Source of the DNA: Penium margaritaceum
Lineage: Eukaryota > Streptophyta > Zygnematophyceae > Desmidiales > Peniaceae
DNA: 64,000 bases
Assembly (NCBI GenBank): GCA_023375785.1
Contig: SZWC01001577.1
Location: 131,639 to 195,638 of the forward strand
Reading direction: 5' to 3'
The translations under genes and the position numbers were made by a program. This document shows positions 1-10,691 of the stretch, one piece after another; the first letter of the stretch is position 1, and every line of letters begins with the position of its first letter. A model generated the notes under the pieces. The model had not been told where the DNA came from, ran no database searches, and saw nothing but the letters and a program-made list of their open reading frames with translations.

Positions 1-726
1 TGGAGGAGAGAGGGAGCCTTGGAGCAACGAGCATGTGGAACTGAAAGGGCATCACTTGTGCTGAAGAATGGTTGTTGAATCACTCAAAATGATGGAGTAC
101 ATATAGAGCTAGAGCTTGGGCAAGTCAACCCTCTCACAAGCCACACCACTTAGCCATGGAGGCTAAGGCTCACACAATAGAGTCCACAATCTCACACAAG
201 AGAGGAAGTCAGCCCAACAATCAGGCTGACCAGTCACACACGACCTAGAGAGCTAGAGAATGCTCTCATGGCACACTCCTAGTGGTCACATCACCCACAA
301 ACCCATGGAGAATCGCCATATGTCTATGGCTAGTACACAAGGATCTCACCTCACCTAAAAAGTAAGGAGAGGTACGTTTATCCTAGTCAGCACATTTAAA
401 AGGCAATCAAGGACCAAGGACCTCTTTGGATATTTCTCCCATCAGGTCTTGACCCTGGACCTCTTGCCTTTTTCTTTTCTCAGGCTATGGCATGGATCCA
501 TCACCCATGGCCACCCAAACATCGGCGGTCCATGACCCCCGAAACTTCGAAAATTCATATCTCCCCATCCGACTGTTGGATCGGCCTGAAACTTAGACTG
601 TGGATAATTTGCCACCTGATCTTTCCAATGGTGAAGACGGATTGAAGATCGGAGCAGGCATCTGGAAGAGTCCTGGAACTTGCTCCTGTGGACCTGAAAT
701 TGAGCCGGATGGCTCCTTTCCCAACA
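1..726 (-). repeat. CopA LTR, cut by window start
   Basis: The sequence matches the 738-bp CopA LTR in reverse, lacking only its first bases at the window edge, and ends with TTCCCAACA at 726. It sits inside the RNase H tail of another CopA copy, which resumes at 727. The right-hand 5 bp, CATGG, would be the target-site duplication; its partner lies outside the window. Whether it is a lone LTR or the end of a longer element cannot be told. Confidence 0.85.
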
Positions 727-1616
727 CATGGTGCAAGAGGGTGCTATCAAGCTAGAGTTTACTCCAACCAAGAAGCAGGTCATTGATTTCTGCACCAAGC
801 CAGTGACCCGTGAGAAGTAGTAGTTGTGCATAAAGGCATGTGGACTCAGCCATCTCTGACTGCGGTAAAGTGGGAGATTGTTGGGAAAGGAGCCATCTGG
901 CTAAGTTTCAGGTCCACATGAGCAAGTTCCAAGAAACTACCAAATGCCTGGTCCGATTGTCAATCCAAATTCACCATTGGCAAGATGAGATTGCAAAATG
1001 TGTACGGTCCAAGTTTGAGGCTGATCCCACGGTCAGACAAGGAGATATGAACATTTGAAGTTTCCAGGGTCATCGGCCGCCGATATCTGGGTGACCATGG
1101 GCGATTGCTCCATGCCTTAGCCTGAGAAAACAAAAAGGGCAAGAGGTCCTGCATCAAGACCCGATGGGAGAAATATCCAAAAAGGTCCTAGATTCTTGTA
1201 TTGCCTTGTCAGAGTATGCAGACTAGGAAAAGGGTACCTCTCTTACTTTTTATGTTAGGTGAGATCCTTGTGTGCTAGCCATGGATACATGGCGATTCTC
1301 CATGGGTTTGTGGGTGATGTGACCACTAGGACTATGCCATGAGAGCATCCTCTACCTCTCTAGGTCGTGTGTGAGTGGTCAACCTGATTGCTAGGCTGAT
1401 TTCCTCTCTTGTGTGAGATTATGGACTCTAGTGTGTGAGCCTTAGTCTCCATGGCTAAGTAGTATGGATTGTGAGTAGGTTGACTTGCCCAAGCTCTAGC
1501 TCTGTATGTACTCCATCATTTTGAGTGATTCAACAACGAGTCTTTAGCACAAATGATGCCCTTTCAGTGCCACATGCTCGCTGTTCCAAGACTCCTTCCC
1601 TCCTCCAGATCCAACA
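727..1616 (+). mobile_element. CopA-1: 3' end of a Ty1/copia element (RNase H tail, PPT, 3' LTR)
   Basis: Positions 727-868 resemble the last part of CopA RNase H (the EGAIKLEFTPT segment followed by the C-terminal CMKACGLS-like tail). A purine tract (AAAGTGGGAGAT, about 867-878) precedes a full-length 3' LTR at 879-1616 running from TGTTGGGAAAGG to GATCCAACA. Only this end survives; the rest is separated by the LTR at 1-726 or lost. The LTR directly abuts CopB-1 at 1617, so the copy either inserted into CopB-1 or was joined to it by deletion. Broken fossil of middle age. Confidence 0.8.
879..1616 (+). repeat. CopA-1 3' LTR
   Basis: This is a 738-bp LTR with intact TG...CA ends. Near its 3' end it carries the TATA-like box and the sequence matching the start of transcription-proximal DNA in other copies. 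Several percent divergence from the CopA-5 LTRs is visible by eye. Confidence 0.85.
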
Positions 1617-2626
1617 TTGATGCCGTGTTGGTTCAACCAGCCTTTGCACGCCTCGTACTCACCACCGTTGTCCGTGTGCACTGTTTTGACCTTCTTGAAT
1701 GTCTGCCACTCTACCATCACGACAAACTCTTGCAGCTTCTCCTTGATCTCTCCCTTTGTCTTGAGGAAGTAGATCCACATCTTGTGACTGTGGTCATTAG
1801 TGAAGGTCAAGAAATACTTTATTCCTCCGTTCAAAGGAGTACAGAATGGTCCGCATAGGTGAATCAGGTCCAAGCTTACTTCCCCACGTTACCCATTACG
1901 CTGAAAGGACTTTCTCACTGCCTTGCCTTGGAGGCATGGCTCTCAGAGCTTCTTGCACTTTCCCTCATCCTTGGCCTTGCATCCCTCTATCCTATGAACC
2001 ACTTCGTCCTGCTGCATAGCTTGTTGTGTGCTGTCAACCACATGGCCAAACCGCCTGTGCCTCAGCTTGGCATTTGTATTATTCGTGGAGTTGGCTGCCA
2101 TGGTGACAGCTTGTGGTGCTACATTAGGCTTTGGAGACTTAGGCTCTTCAACTGCTACATATCCCTCATTTGTACTCTCAAGGGGCTTGGTTTGCAGCAC
2201 ATAAAGCCCATCAACTCTTGGGACCAGTGCGACATGACTCTCCTTGGGATAGGAGATCTTGATGTCCTTATTCTTGACAATCATGGCGTCCTTCTCTGTG
2301 AAGACGATCGTCATGTCGTGGTCCGTGATTTTTGACACTGACAAGAGGTTTGCCGCAAAAGACGGCATGTAGACGATGTTCTCCAGCATCAAGTCTTTTT
2401 CAGTACCGTTCACGTTAATGCTGATCAACTTATTTCCCTCGTCTTGCGCATCGACAAGGCTGCCATTGGCACACTTGAAGCAACGTTCATTGTCTCCAAT
2501 GGAGATGAATCCATCCGTCTTCCTTGAAGAGTGGTGGTTTGTGCCAGAGTCAAGCCCAGAGGCTCCACGCTTGAGTAGTGCTGCTCTCTTGGTTGCGGGC
2601 ACGCTCTCAGCCATCATGTTTGTCAA
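1617..2626 (-). pseudogene. CopB-1 protease to integrase region (fossil)
   Basis: Minus-strand translations show copia-type aspartic-protease surroundings ending in NIVYMPSFAANLLSVSKI, a GAG-pre-integrase stretch (LRHRRFGHV) with the HHCC zinc area, and an integrase-core beginning (IHLCGPFCTPLNGG, HTDNGGEYE). The order matches Ty1/copia pol, where protease precedes integrase. The element would have cut and integrated its own cDNA; this copy is broken and incomplete. Confidence 0.75.
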
Positions 2627-2639
2627 CTCCTTCTGACCC

Positions 2640-3471
2640 TTTCATTTGTCCTCATATCTACCACCATATTCTATGTCTTCTTTCTTGGGAGCCCTGCACT
2701 CGCGTGCCCAATGCCCAGGTTTGCCACGGTTATGGCACTTCCCAGGATGCTTTGAACCCTTTCCACCGCCACCATTGCCCTTTCCTCTACCGCCACCGCT
2801 TCCGCTGCTACTCTGACCAGAAGAGGAGTTGCTGCCACAGCCACCATACTATGTAGCATTGGCTGAAATGTTAGCCTCGCTACCGCTGTGATGCATGGTT
2901 TTGTTGCGTACGTACTTGGACCTGCCTCATACGTCAAATCCTCATCATTCCTATCGCCAAAAACGGTGATCAGAGGTCCCCAACTTTCAGGTAGCGCCAT
3001 GAGGAGGATCATGGCGTACATGTTGGTGTCGATATCCCAGTTCATTTGACTCACTTGCTATAGCACTCCTTCAAATTGCAATAGGAAGCCTAATGGACTC
3101 TTTTCACTCACCCTCATCAAAATCAGCTTTTGAAGGATGAAGAGGCGATTTGCAAGAGCTGTTGATTGGTGTACACGTACAAGCTTCTCATAAGCCTTTG
3201 ATGCATGTGTGATACCTTGGAGGTGGACATGCTCTGACTCATGCACTGATATCACAAGAATTCCAAGCACCATATCGTTTTTTATACTCCACGCTTCATA
3301 TCTAGCATCTGTTTTTAGAGGTTCAACCTCTTCTCCAAGGAACATGTTGAAGTAGCCACGCACCTTCATGACAATCTCAAATTGCCATTCCCACAAGGGA
3401 ATACCTGTCCCTCTGAACTTAGAAATCCACCGGTTGACCTGCTCAAGTGTGAGCGTCGTGGGTATCGTCAT
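2640..3471 (-). pseudogene. CopB-1 gag region (fossil)
   Basis: The minus-strand start at 3471 begins MTIPTTLTLEQVNRW and continues with the UBN2/DUF4219-like copia gag pattern (WEWQFEIVMKVRGYF, YEAWSIKNDMVLGIL, SKAYEKLVRVHQ). It ends in a glycine/arginine-rich tail with a nucleocapsid zinc-knuckle-like GKPGHWAREC. The start is chosen because CopB-2 and CopB-5 begin at the equivalent place after the same leader. It would form the particle shell; fossil. Confidence 0.75.
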
Positions 3472-3858
3472 ACTACTTCTCTGCTTCTCTGCTTCTCTGC
3501 TTTGTTGAAGCCGATGTAGACTGATGTAATCTGTTGTCTGCTACCGGTTTAGGTGATGCAAATCCGTTGCTTACCCCTTAGCCGTTGATCACCTAAAAAC
3601 AGAGCAGAACGCACACTAGCGAACCCAAGGTCGTGCCTCCAAGGGTAGAGCTTATCCTGGTTAGGGTCCAAGGATCCTACCTCCAACGGCAGAGCTTATC
3701 CTTGGCCCTTGCTCGCTAAGTGCCAACACCCGCTGTTGGAGCTGATGGAGTAGATGGAGCTGATGGAGCTGATGGAACTGGTGTGCGCTACAAGACAGAG
3801 AGGGCGAGAGTGCGCAGAAGCGTACCTTACAACTAGTCATCGTGGACTCATAACCCTT
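3472..3858 (-). other. CopB-1 leader with primer site and 9-bp repeats
   Basis: Untranslated leader between 5' LTR and gag. The primer site lies at about 3843-3857 and reads GGGTTATGAGTCCA on the minus strand, close to the anticodon-arm complement of tRNA-iMet. Four units of a 9-bp repeat (CTCCATCWG type) occupy about 3740-3776, and a short AGCAGAGA repeat lies just upstream of gag (3477-3505). Confidence 0.65.
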
Positions 3859-4639
3859 TGTCAACCTGCCTAAGGCGACGATCTAGAAAACGGATTCCGA
3901 CACAATGGTTCCCGCCGACCGCTTTTGGTATTGTAACCAAGAGGTAATATCACCCTCAGAGCCAAGGTTCCACACTGAGCAGTTCATCGGAATCACTTCC
4001 TTGCACTGTGTCCTTAGCACCTGGTCACTTTCGCGCGAGGAGCGCATTCTTGGGGCTTAGACCAACCAATGATTCTTTAGTGTCTGCCTCTCGTGGATAA
4101 CTATGTGAGGAGTCTCATAGGTAAGAATTGTACTCAATGACGGACAAATGACAGGTTCTTATAGTACTAGAGCCAGTCTCTAACCTAGGCACGTAGTGGC
4201 TCCTTGGAGGAGCCACTTTGGGGACAATCTGGATTGTGTCATCCCCCTTGCCTACATGGCCCTCCCTGTGACCGCCAAGTGGCGCCATCCACTAGGAAGG
4301 ACCTTGGAATGTTCTAAGATGTCTCTTAGAACCTTCTGTCCCACTTTTGGTCACAAAGAATATTAGTCACTAGGCTAGGATTTGACCCAGTGCCCTCTCG
4401 CTCTTGAGACTAACTCAGGAATGTCTAAGCCACAAGGAGTTATCCTAGGTAGTATTTGCTAGCTATACTCTAGAATGTCTATCTAGTTTAGACCAAGGGG
4501 ACTTGCTCCAAAGGAGCAGTGCATGCCTTGTCTATCTTGACCACACTTAGGGGACTTACTCCAAGGGAGCAGTGCATTCCTAGTCCGTCCTGTGCTTTTC
4601 CAAATGTCAGCCATGGACAAGGAGCATATCAGGTCAACA
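3859..4639 (-). repeat. CopB-1 5' LTR
   Basis: About 781 bp. The outer end TGTTGACCTGA (minus strand) is at 4639 and the inner end GGTTGACA at 3859. The inner boundary was chosen because two other CopB LTR copies (27794 and 28884) stop exactly there against CopA DNA, and because the primer site follows two bases later in CopB-5. Confidence 0.75.
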
Positions 4640-4753
4640 AAGACATCCTTGATGTAGCGGCTTTGCTGTAGCGAGAGAGAGCGTGATTTCTGGTCACACG
4701 TGATCTGGATACTAAATAAGTATGACACCTCCTCGAGATCAGACCTCTGGAAA
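4640..4753 (-). pseudogene. CopA-2: scrap of CopA RT/RNase H connection
   Basis: About 114 bp matching, on the minus strand, the CopA region after the RT catalytic site (segment similar to RDRKSRSLSLQQSRYIKDV). It lies between the CopB-1 LTR and the CopA-3 LTR and is probably the host copy into which one or both inserted. Its left continuation is gone. Confidence 0.75.
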
Positions 4754-5746
4754 TGTTGGATCTGGAGGAGAGAGGGAGTCTTGGAGCAGCGAGCATGTGG
4801 GACTGAAAGGGCATCAGTTGTGCTGAATAATGGTTGTTGAATCACTCAAAATGATGGAGTACATATAGAGCTAGAGCTTGGGCAAGTCATCCCTCTCACA
4901 AGCCACACCACTTAGCCATGGAGGCTAAGGCTCACACACTAGAGTCCACAATCTCACACAAGGGAGGAAATCAGCCCAACAATCAGGCTGACCAGTCACA
5001 CACGACCTAGAGAGCTAGAGAATGCTGTCATGGCACACTCCTAGTGATCACATCACCCACAAACTCATGGAGAATCGCCATGTGTCCATGGCTAGCACAC
5101 AAGGATCTCACCTCACCTAAAAAGTAAGGTGAGGTACCTTTATCCTAGTCAGTACACTCTGACAAGGCAATCCTAAGACCAAGGACCTTTTTGGATATTT
5201 CTCCCATCAGGTCTTGACCCTGGACCTCTTGCCTTTTTCTTTTCTCAGGCTAAGGCATGGAGCCATNAGCTAGAGAATGCTCTCATGGCACACTCCTAGT
5301 GGTCACATCACCCACAAACTCATGGAGAATCGCCATGTGTCCATGGCTAGCACACAAGGATCTCACCTCACCTAAAAAGTAAGGTGAGGTACCTTTATCC
5401 TAGTCAGTACACTCTGACAAGGCAATCCTAAGACCAAGGACCTTTTTGGATATTTCTCCCATCAGGTCTTGACCCTGGACCTCTTGCCTTTTTCTTTTCT
5501 CAGGCTAAGGCATGGAGCCATTGCCCATGGCTACCCAGACATCGGCGGTCCATGACCCCTGAAACTTCGAAAATTCATATCTCCCAATCCGACCGTTGGA
5601 TAGGCCTAAAACTTGGACCGTAGATACTTTGCCACCTGATCTTTCCAATAGTGAAGATGGATCGACGATCGGAGCAGGCATCTGGAAGTTTCCTGGAACT
5701 TGCTCCTGTGGACCTGAAACAAAGCCGGACGGCTCCTGTCCCAACA
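4754..5746 (-). repeat. CopA-3 3' LTR, containing an assembly seam
   Basis: The LTR spans TGTTGGATC (4754) to CCCAACA (5746), which is about 255 bp too long. The excess is a second copy of LTR sequence: 5268-5521 repeats 5013-5266 with only a few differences, and a single N separates them at 5267. Without the repeat the LTR would be about 738 bp. Confidence 0.85.
5267..5267. other. Single-N assembly seam with flanking near-duplicate
   Basis: The lone N separates 5013-5266 from its near copy 5268-5521. That arrangement is expected when two overlapping contig ends or haplotypes are joined without merging. Confidence 0.75.
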
Positions 5747-5757
5747 ATCTCCCACTT
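5747..5757 (-). promoter_or_regulatory. CopA-3 polypurine tract
   Basis: On the minus strand AAAGTGGGAGAT directly precedes the 3' LTR. The same tract precedes the 3' LTRs of CopA-5 and CopA-1. In LTR elements it primes plus-strand DNA synthesis. Confidence 0.8.
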
Positions 5758-5765
5758 TGCCGCAG

Positions 5766-7340
5766 TCAGAGTGGGCTGAGTCCACATGCCTTCATGCAGA
5801 ACTGCTGCTTCTCACGTGTCACTGGCTTGGTGCAGAAATCAGCGACCTGCCTGCTGGTTGGAGTAAACTCCAGCTTGATAGCACCCTCCTGCACCATATG
5901 CCTGATGAAGTGATATGCGATGTCAATTTGCTTGGTGCGTGCATGGTGCTCAGGATTCTTGGCGAGTGCGATTGCGCTCTGGTTGTCGACGCGCACAGGA
6001 ACGGGAACTGCTACACTCCCACTCATCTCCGCCATGAGACGCTGGAGCCAAACTACTTCCTTAGCTCCTAAGCTAAGAGAGACGTACTCAGCTTCTGTAC
6101 TCGAGGTAGCCACGACCACCTGTCGCTTGCTGCACCAGCTGATGGAACCTCCATTCATGAGAAACACATGTCCAGAGATGGACTTGCGGGTCTCAGGATT
6201 TGAAGCCCAATCTGCATCTGTGTAGCCGATGATGTTGTTGTCATTGTCGTTGTACGTGATGCCAACGTTGATGCTTCCAGCAAGGTAGCGGAAGATCCGC
6301 TTCACTGCCTTCTGGTGCTCAGGTCCGGGATTCTCCATGTGCTGGCTCACAGCGCTCACAGCCTGTGTGAGGTCAGGCCTGGTTGCCACCATCAGGTACA
6401 TAAGACTGCCGACGGCGCTCTGGTACTTCTGCCGCTCAGCTGCATCTGCTTCTCCACTGAAGCTCACGAGGTACTGCCGCGTCTCCAGCGGCGTGCGGAT
6501 GGGTTTGGTGTCTGCCATGCCGAACCGCTGCAGGACATCCTTGATGTAGCAACTCTGCTGTAGCGAGAGTGAGCGTGATTTGCGGTCACGCATGATCTGG
6601 ATGCCGAGGAAGTATGACGCCTCCCCGAGATCAGACATCTGGAAGCGCTCCTGCATCGCCTCCTTGAACTCCTGCAGTGCAGACATGCTGTTGGAAAGGA
6701 GGAGCATGTCATCCACATACACAATGATGATGAGGATCTCATGCTCATGCTGCCAGCGATACACGCTGTAGTCACACTCGCTGCGCTCAAACCCCATGCA
6801 CTGCAACGCCGCATCCAACTTCTGGTTCCAAGCACGCGACGCTTGCTTGAGGCCATACAGCGACTTCTGCAGCTTGCAAACCAGGTGCTCCTGGCCATCC
6901 ATGACGAACCCCTCTGGCTGCTCCATGTAGATTTCCTCTTCCAAGTCACCATTCAAGAATGCCGTCTTGACATCCATGTGGTGAACCTCGAAATCCTCAA
7001 CTGCTGCATAAGAGAGGAGCGTGCGCACAAAGGCAAACTTTGCAACAGGGGCAAACGTTTCTGTGTAGTCGATGCCCTCCTGCTGCGAGTAGCCCTTGGC
7101 AACCAGCCTTGCCTTGTACTTTTCCAGGTTACCATCTGCTCCCCGCTTCTTCTTGAACACCCACTTGCACTTGATCACCTTACGCCCAGGTGGACGCTCA
7201 GTCAGCTCCCACGTGCCGTTGTCCAGCTGTGACTGTATCTCCTGCTGCACGGCTTGCGCCCAATCTATTGTGTCCGGTGCAGTCATGGCCTCCTTGTATG
7301 ACGTTGGCTCATCTGAATCTGCTACAATTGTGACGTTCAT
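5766..7340 (-). pseudogene. CopA-3 reverse transcriptase and RNase H region (fossil)
   Basis: The 524-residue stretch shows the copia RT series in order: GTWELTERPPGRK and [55 protein letters not shown], and the catalytic YVDD (6708-6719). RNase H follows with TDADWASN (about 6205-6222), SSTEAEYVSL and the C-terminal KQIDIAYHFIRHM. This part copies element RNA into DNA inside the particle and degrades the RNA. It is best preserved in this element, although the whole element is broken. Confidence 0.9.
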
Positions 7341-8537
7341 CTATTCTGGGTTTTGTAGCATCCAGAAATGGCCGCGCTCACCAGGCTTGTAACGTACCCT
7401 AAGAGGGTACCTGGGACCCGGTGCTGGAGCGTTAGCGGGCGGCTGGCGCGGTGCTGCTGGCACAACTGCTGCTGCTGGTGGTTCTACATCTTCCTCCTCT
7501 GCTTCTGCCGGTGAGGCTGCTGTATCTGCTGCATCAGACATGGGAGAGTAGAGTGATTCTCCCACTGTCACAGTAGAGGAAGGATCGGGAGAGAGTGGGT
7601 CAGGAAGGATTTTTGCTCCCACTGTCTCGTCAGCTGCTGGTTCTGCTGCCTCTTCACAGAAAATTTTGGTGCCGATGACATTGCTCTCGTTGAAGACGAC
7701 ATCCCTGGAGATGATGACGTGGCCTGTATCCCTCTCATAGAGGCGATAGGCCTTGCTTGCCACGTCGTAGCCAATCATCAGCGTCTGCGCACTCTTTGCG
7801 TCCCATTTCTGCCGCTTCTCCATGGGCACGTGCATGTGCGCCAGGCTTCCAAATGCTCAGAGATGACCCACGCTCGGTTTCTTGCCGAACCATGCCTCGT
7901 ACGGCGTCATCTGCTCCAGCGCCTTAGTTGGACTGTGGTTCTTGATGTAGACTGCAGTGCTCACGGCCTCAGCCCAGAAGTCGTAGGTCAGCCGAGCCGC
8001 GTGCAGCATGGAGCGCGCCGACTCCACAATGGTACGGTTGGCACGTTCTGCTACACCGTTCTACTGCGGCGAGTACGGCGCGGTACGCTGCGCCTTGATG
8101 CCAGCTGCTGCGAGGTAGTCCTAGAACTCCTTGCTCAGGTACTCTCCACCGCGATCGCTGCGCAGCGCCTTGATCTTCTTGCCAGTCTGGTTCTCCACCA
8201 TGGCCTTGAACTCCTTGAACCTCTCAAAGCACTGGTCCTTGGAAGGAAGGAAGTACACAGCAGTGTAACGGCTGAAATCATCAATGAAGGTCAGGAAATA
8301 CCTAGAGCCTCCAAAGCTCTGGGTCTGCATCGGTCCACACAGGTCCGTGTGGACCAGCTCCAGCACCTCCTTCGCACGCTCCCCTGCTCCAATGAACTCC
8401 TCCCGGTGCTGCTTCCCCTCCAAACAGCCGATGCACAACTGTTGTTCAAAGTTAGAGATGGTAGGCAGGTCACGCACCATCTGCTTTGCTTGAAGCTGCT
8501 GCAAGGCGCGCATGCCGATGTGGCCGTAGCGCGCATG
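7341..8537 (-). pseudogene. CopA-3 integrase region (fossil)
   Basis: Contains the zinc-binding N-terminus (GHIGMRALQQL, CIGCLEGKQHR), the DDE core beginning DLCGPMQTQSFGG and FIDDFSRY, the typical SPQQNGVAE-like segment, and a C-terminal part (YERDTGHVIISRDVVF). A proline/alanine-rich linker (about 7390-7640) leads towards RT. It would insert the cDNA into the chromosome; fossil. Confidence 0.85.
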
Positions 8538-9060
8538 CTAGATCTCACCATCTGTCGCCTGCACCACTGCTGCAAGACTCTGCTCACGCGGGATCTTGGT
8601 CGCCCCCAGCAGGCCGTACATGTTGCCCTCCTTCACCGACCTTGCCAACTCCTCTCCTGTATCCTTGTTGAGGATGTAGGCATAGTCATCATCGAAGATG
8701 ACGCGCAGTCCTGTGTTTGTAAGAGAGGAGACTGAGAGGAGGTTGAATGCAGCATTAGGTACGTACAGCACGCCATGGAACACTCCCACTTCAATGCCAC
8801 GCGCGGTCTCCAACCACATCTCCACAATCCCAATCCCTTTAGCATACACCACCCGATCATCACCCAAAGCGATAGGACGGGGAGGGATGGACAGCAACTG
8901 CGTAAACCACTCCCTGTGGTGCGTCAGACTCTTGGTACACCCAGAGTCTTTGTACAACGCCAGATCCGCCTTCTCCTCCTGCGACATGTCAGACTTCACC
9001 ATGAAGAGGCAGTCGCGCACCTCCTTGGCCACGTTCATGTTGCCAAAATGGCGCACGCCG
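8538..9060 (-). pseudogene. CopA-3 protease region (fossil)
   Basis: The minus-strand translation carries YKDSGCTKSLTHH, where DSG is the aspartic-protease catalytic motif of copia elements, followed by PIALGDDRVVYAKGIG and the flap/NLLSVSSLT region. It would cut the Gag-Pol precursor. Confidence 0.85.
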
Positions 9061-10004
9061 GTCTGGTTCTGTTGCTGCTGCTGCTGGTGCTGCGGACGTT
9101 GCTGTGACTGCTGCTGTTGTTGCTGTGGAGATTGCTGCTTTTGCTGCTGCTGCTGCTGCTCCTTCTGGTCCCTCTTGAACTTGAAGCACTCTTTCTTGTA
9201 GTTCCCCTCTTTCTGGCAATAATGGCACTTGCCCTTCTTCTTGCCTCTCTGCTGCCCGGACTGCTGCTGCTGCTGGTTGCGTGAGCCCATCGCCATGAAA
9301 ACTGCTTCACTGCTGCTGTTACCGCCATTGCGTTTTGCGGCATTGCGACGCAGTTCCACCTGCACCAGGTGTGTGCAGATGAAGTCAAGGTCGACAATTG
9401 GCTGGCACTCCAGCGTCTCTCGCACCGTGTTGTAGCTGGTTGGGAGTCCCCTCAGCAAGAGGAGGATGAAGTGCGTCTCTTCCACAGGGTTGCCGGCCGC
9501 TCTCAGCTGCTTCGCCAGCTCCTTTGCCCTGTCCAGGTACGCCTCCATCCCTTCACCACCCTGCATTTTCAGCGCCATCATCTTTTCCTCCAAAAGCATG
9601 ATGAATGCAGGATCCTTGCTCTCATACTTCTTGCACAACGTGTACCACCCCTCCTTTGCAGTAGCCTTGTCACTCACGTACTGAAGATGCGGGTTGGAGA
9701 TGGTGTTGACAAGCAACCTGTAGGCCTGCCTGTCCTTCTTCTTCCACTCCTCATATGCCGCCGCTGCAGTTGTAGATGAACTTGCATCTGCTGCACCTTT
9801 CTGCGGCATCTTTCCCGCCACCACCTGAGCTGCGGTGATGCCTTTTGCCTGTGGAGGCGGAGCGCGCTCGTCGCCGCTCACCACCTCCCACAAGCCCCTC
9901 TCCTCCAAAAGGAGGCGGGTACGGATCTTCCAAAACGTGAAGTTGGCGCGTCCTTCCAGCCTCTCCAAGGGCTGGGCTGCTGTTACCACGCCTGCTGCTG
10001 CCAT
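9061..10004 (-). pseudogene. CopA-3 gag region (fossil)
   Basis: Begins MAAAGVVTAAQPLERLEGR at 10004, the start shared by all CopA copies. It continues with the copia gag pattern (ANFTFWKIRTRLLLEERGLW, EEKMMALKMQGGEGMEAYLD, FILLLLRGLPTSYNTVRE). The nucleocapsid zinc knuckle CHYCQKEGNYKKEC lies at about 9187-9228. A glutamine-rich spacer (CAG/CAA repeats, about 9065-9175) separates it from protease. Confidence 0.88.
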
Positions 10005-10651
10005 TTTGAGCTTTGGTAATGCTCAACGCTGCCCTTGGGTGGCGGCGCTACCCCTGCTTCTGCTGCTGCTTCTGCCAGAAATCTGTCTGACAGAAAATGG
10101 ATTGTAGATGGCAGCAGACTGGGAATTTGGAAACACTGAGCCCACCACTAGAAAATTCAGCTCAAAATCTTTCAGATCGACCCATAAAACAGGGTCATCA
10201 ACAGGGGATTTTAAAAGATATGCCCTTTTGAAAACAGGGTATGCTTCTGCTCCTACTCCAACTCAGACCACCCAGCTTGTAAACGGCCTTTCTCCCAAAC
10301 GAATCAATGGAATGCAAATATTTTTGCACCAATGGAAATCTTAGGAATAATACTACAATTCGCATGTGCCACTTTTTAAATTTGACAAAGAAACGAGAGA
10401 GTTATGGTCATCACAAGGCGACAGTCTTACTCATAGAGAAGAGTGTAGCCCTGGCCGACCTCGTTTTGAGCATAACTCTCAATCCGACAGTTGGATCTTC
10501 GCAATCTTGGGCTCATTGGAAAGCTTGTCTTGCGAACTTGAAGATCTTGTGGTTGATCGTCAAATTTGGTCAAGGTTGGACCCTAACCCGTCACTCTCAA
10601 GCTGACGGCCTGTGCTGGTTGAATCTGGCAGAATCTGGCTCTGATACCAAA
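10005..10651 (-). other. CopA-3 leader and iMet primer site
   Basis: About 640 bp between the 5' LTR and gag, conserved in all CopA copies, with no coding sign. The primer site (10638-10650, TGGTATCAGAGCC on the minus strand) is the exact complement of the last 13 nt of plant tRNA-iMet and lies two bases inside the LTR end. Confidence 0.85.
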
Positions 10652-10691
10652 TGTTGGATCTGGAGGAGAGAGGGAGTCTTGGAGCAGCGAG
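10652..10691 (-). repeat. CopA-3 5' LTR remnant
   Basis: Only about 40 bp of the LTR's inner end remain before the sequence switches to an LTR in the opposite orientation. Confidence 0.8.

Larger units (their letters stand above)
1617..4639 (-). mobile_element. CopB-1: Ty1/copia family B element, 5' half (5' LTR, leader, gag, protease, integrase start)
   Basis: Read on the minus strand: 5' LTR 4639-3859, half-tRNA primer site, leader, gag from 3471, zinc-knuckle region near 2690-2735, protease-like region with DGFISIGDN and the ANLLSVSKI segment (about 2330-2560), GAG-pre-integrase, and the start of the integrase core (DLIHLCGPF, TFTNDHSH) at about 1617-1873. RT and RNase H are missing because the copy ends at the CopA LTR boundary 1616/1617. 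The gag differs from CopA gag, so this is a separate family. It is broken, with about half a dozen breaks. The outer flank is AGACA (4640-4644). Confidence 0.82.
4754..10691 (-). mobile_element. CopA-3: nearly full Ty1/copia element, 5' LTR mostly absent
   Basis: Minus-strand order: a 40-bp remnant of the 5' LTR (10691-10652), iMet primer site (10650-10638), leader, gag from 10004, protease, integrase, RT and RNase H to 5766, purine tract, then 3' LTR 5746-4754. It is one of the better preserved copies: the RT-RNase H part (5766-7340) reads as one 524-residue stretch. Overall it is broken, with roughly four breaks. The left flank is GGAAA (4749-4753). The 5' side ends abruptly against an opposite-strand LTR at 10692, so no duplication can be checked and no LTR-LTR age computed. 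Confidence 0.9.

Noticed and set aside
442-1157. Short open frames with an MDPCHSLRKEKGKR-like tail recurring many times
   Set aside because: They recur wherever the LTR occurs, in several frames, and correspond to LTR U3 sequence without protein features.
3734-3858. Extension of the CopB LTR to the CAACA at 3734 (about 906 bp)
   Set aside because: CopB LTR copies at 27794 and 28884 end at the GGTTGACA position, and the half-tRNA primer site follows that position. The extra DNA is leader.
5013-5521. A tandem-repeat array or CRISPR-like structure
   Set aside because: Only two long LTR blocks around an N are present, with no short repeat-spacer pattern; CRISPR is not expected in a plant nuclear sequence.
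7719-8735. A 338-codon open frame on the plus strand opposite CopA-3 integrase and protease
   Set aside because: It is the antisense shadow of a well-supported minus-strand pol region, and its translation shows no domain. Similar shadows recur opposite every CopA copy.
9065-9175. Possible simple trinucleotide microsatellite independent of genes
   Set aside because: It lies in frame at the same place in gag in all copies, so it is part of the element.
8698-9201. Cysteine-rich plus-strand frame with CCCCCCWCC-like runs
   Set aside because: It is the reverse reading of the CAG/CAA glutamine spacer and zinc-knuckle DNA, not a cysteine-rich protein.
10005-10637. A captured host gene or extra gene in the CopA leader
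   Set aside because: The leader is conserved in length but has no shared open frame across copies.
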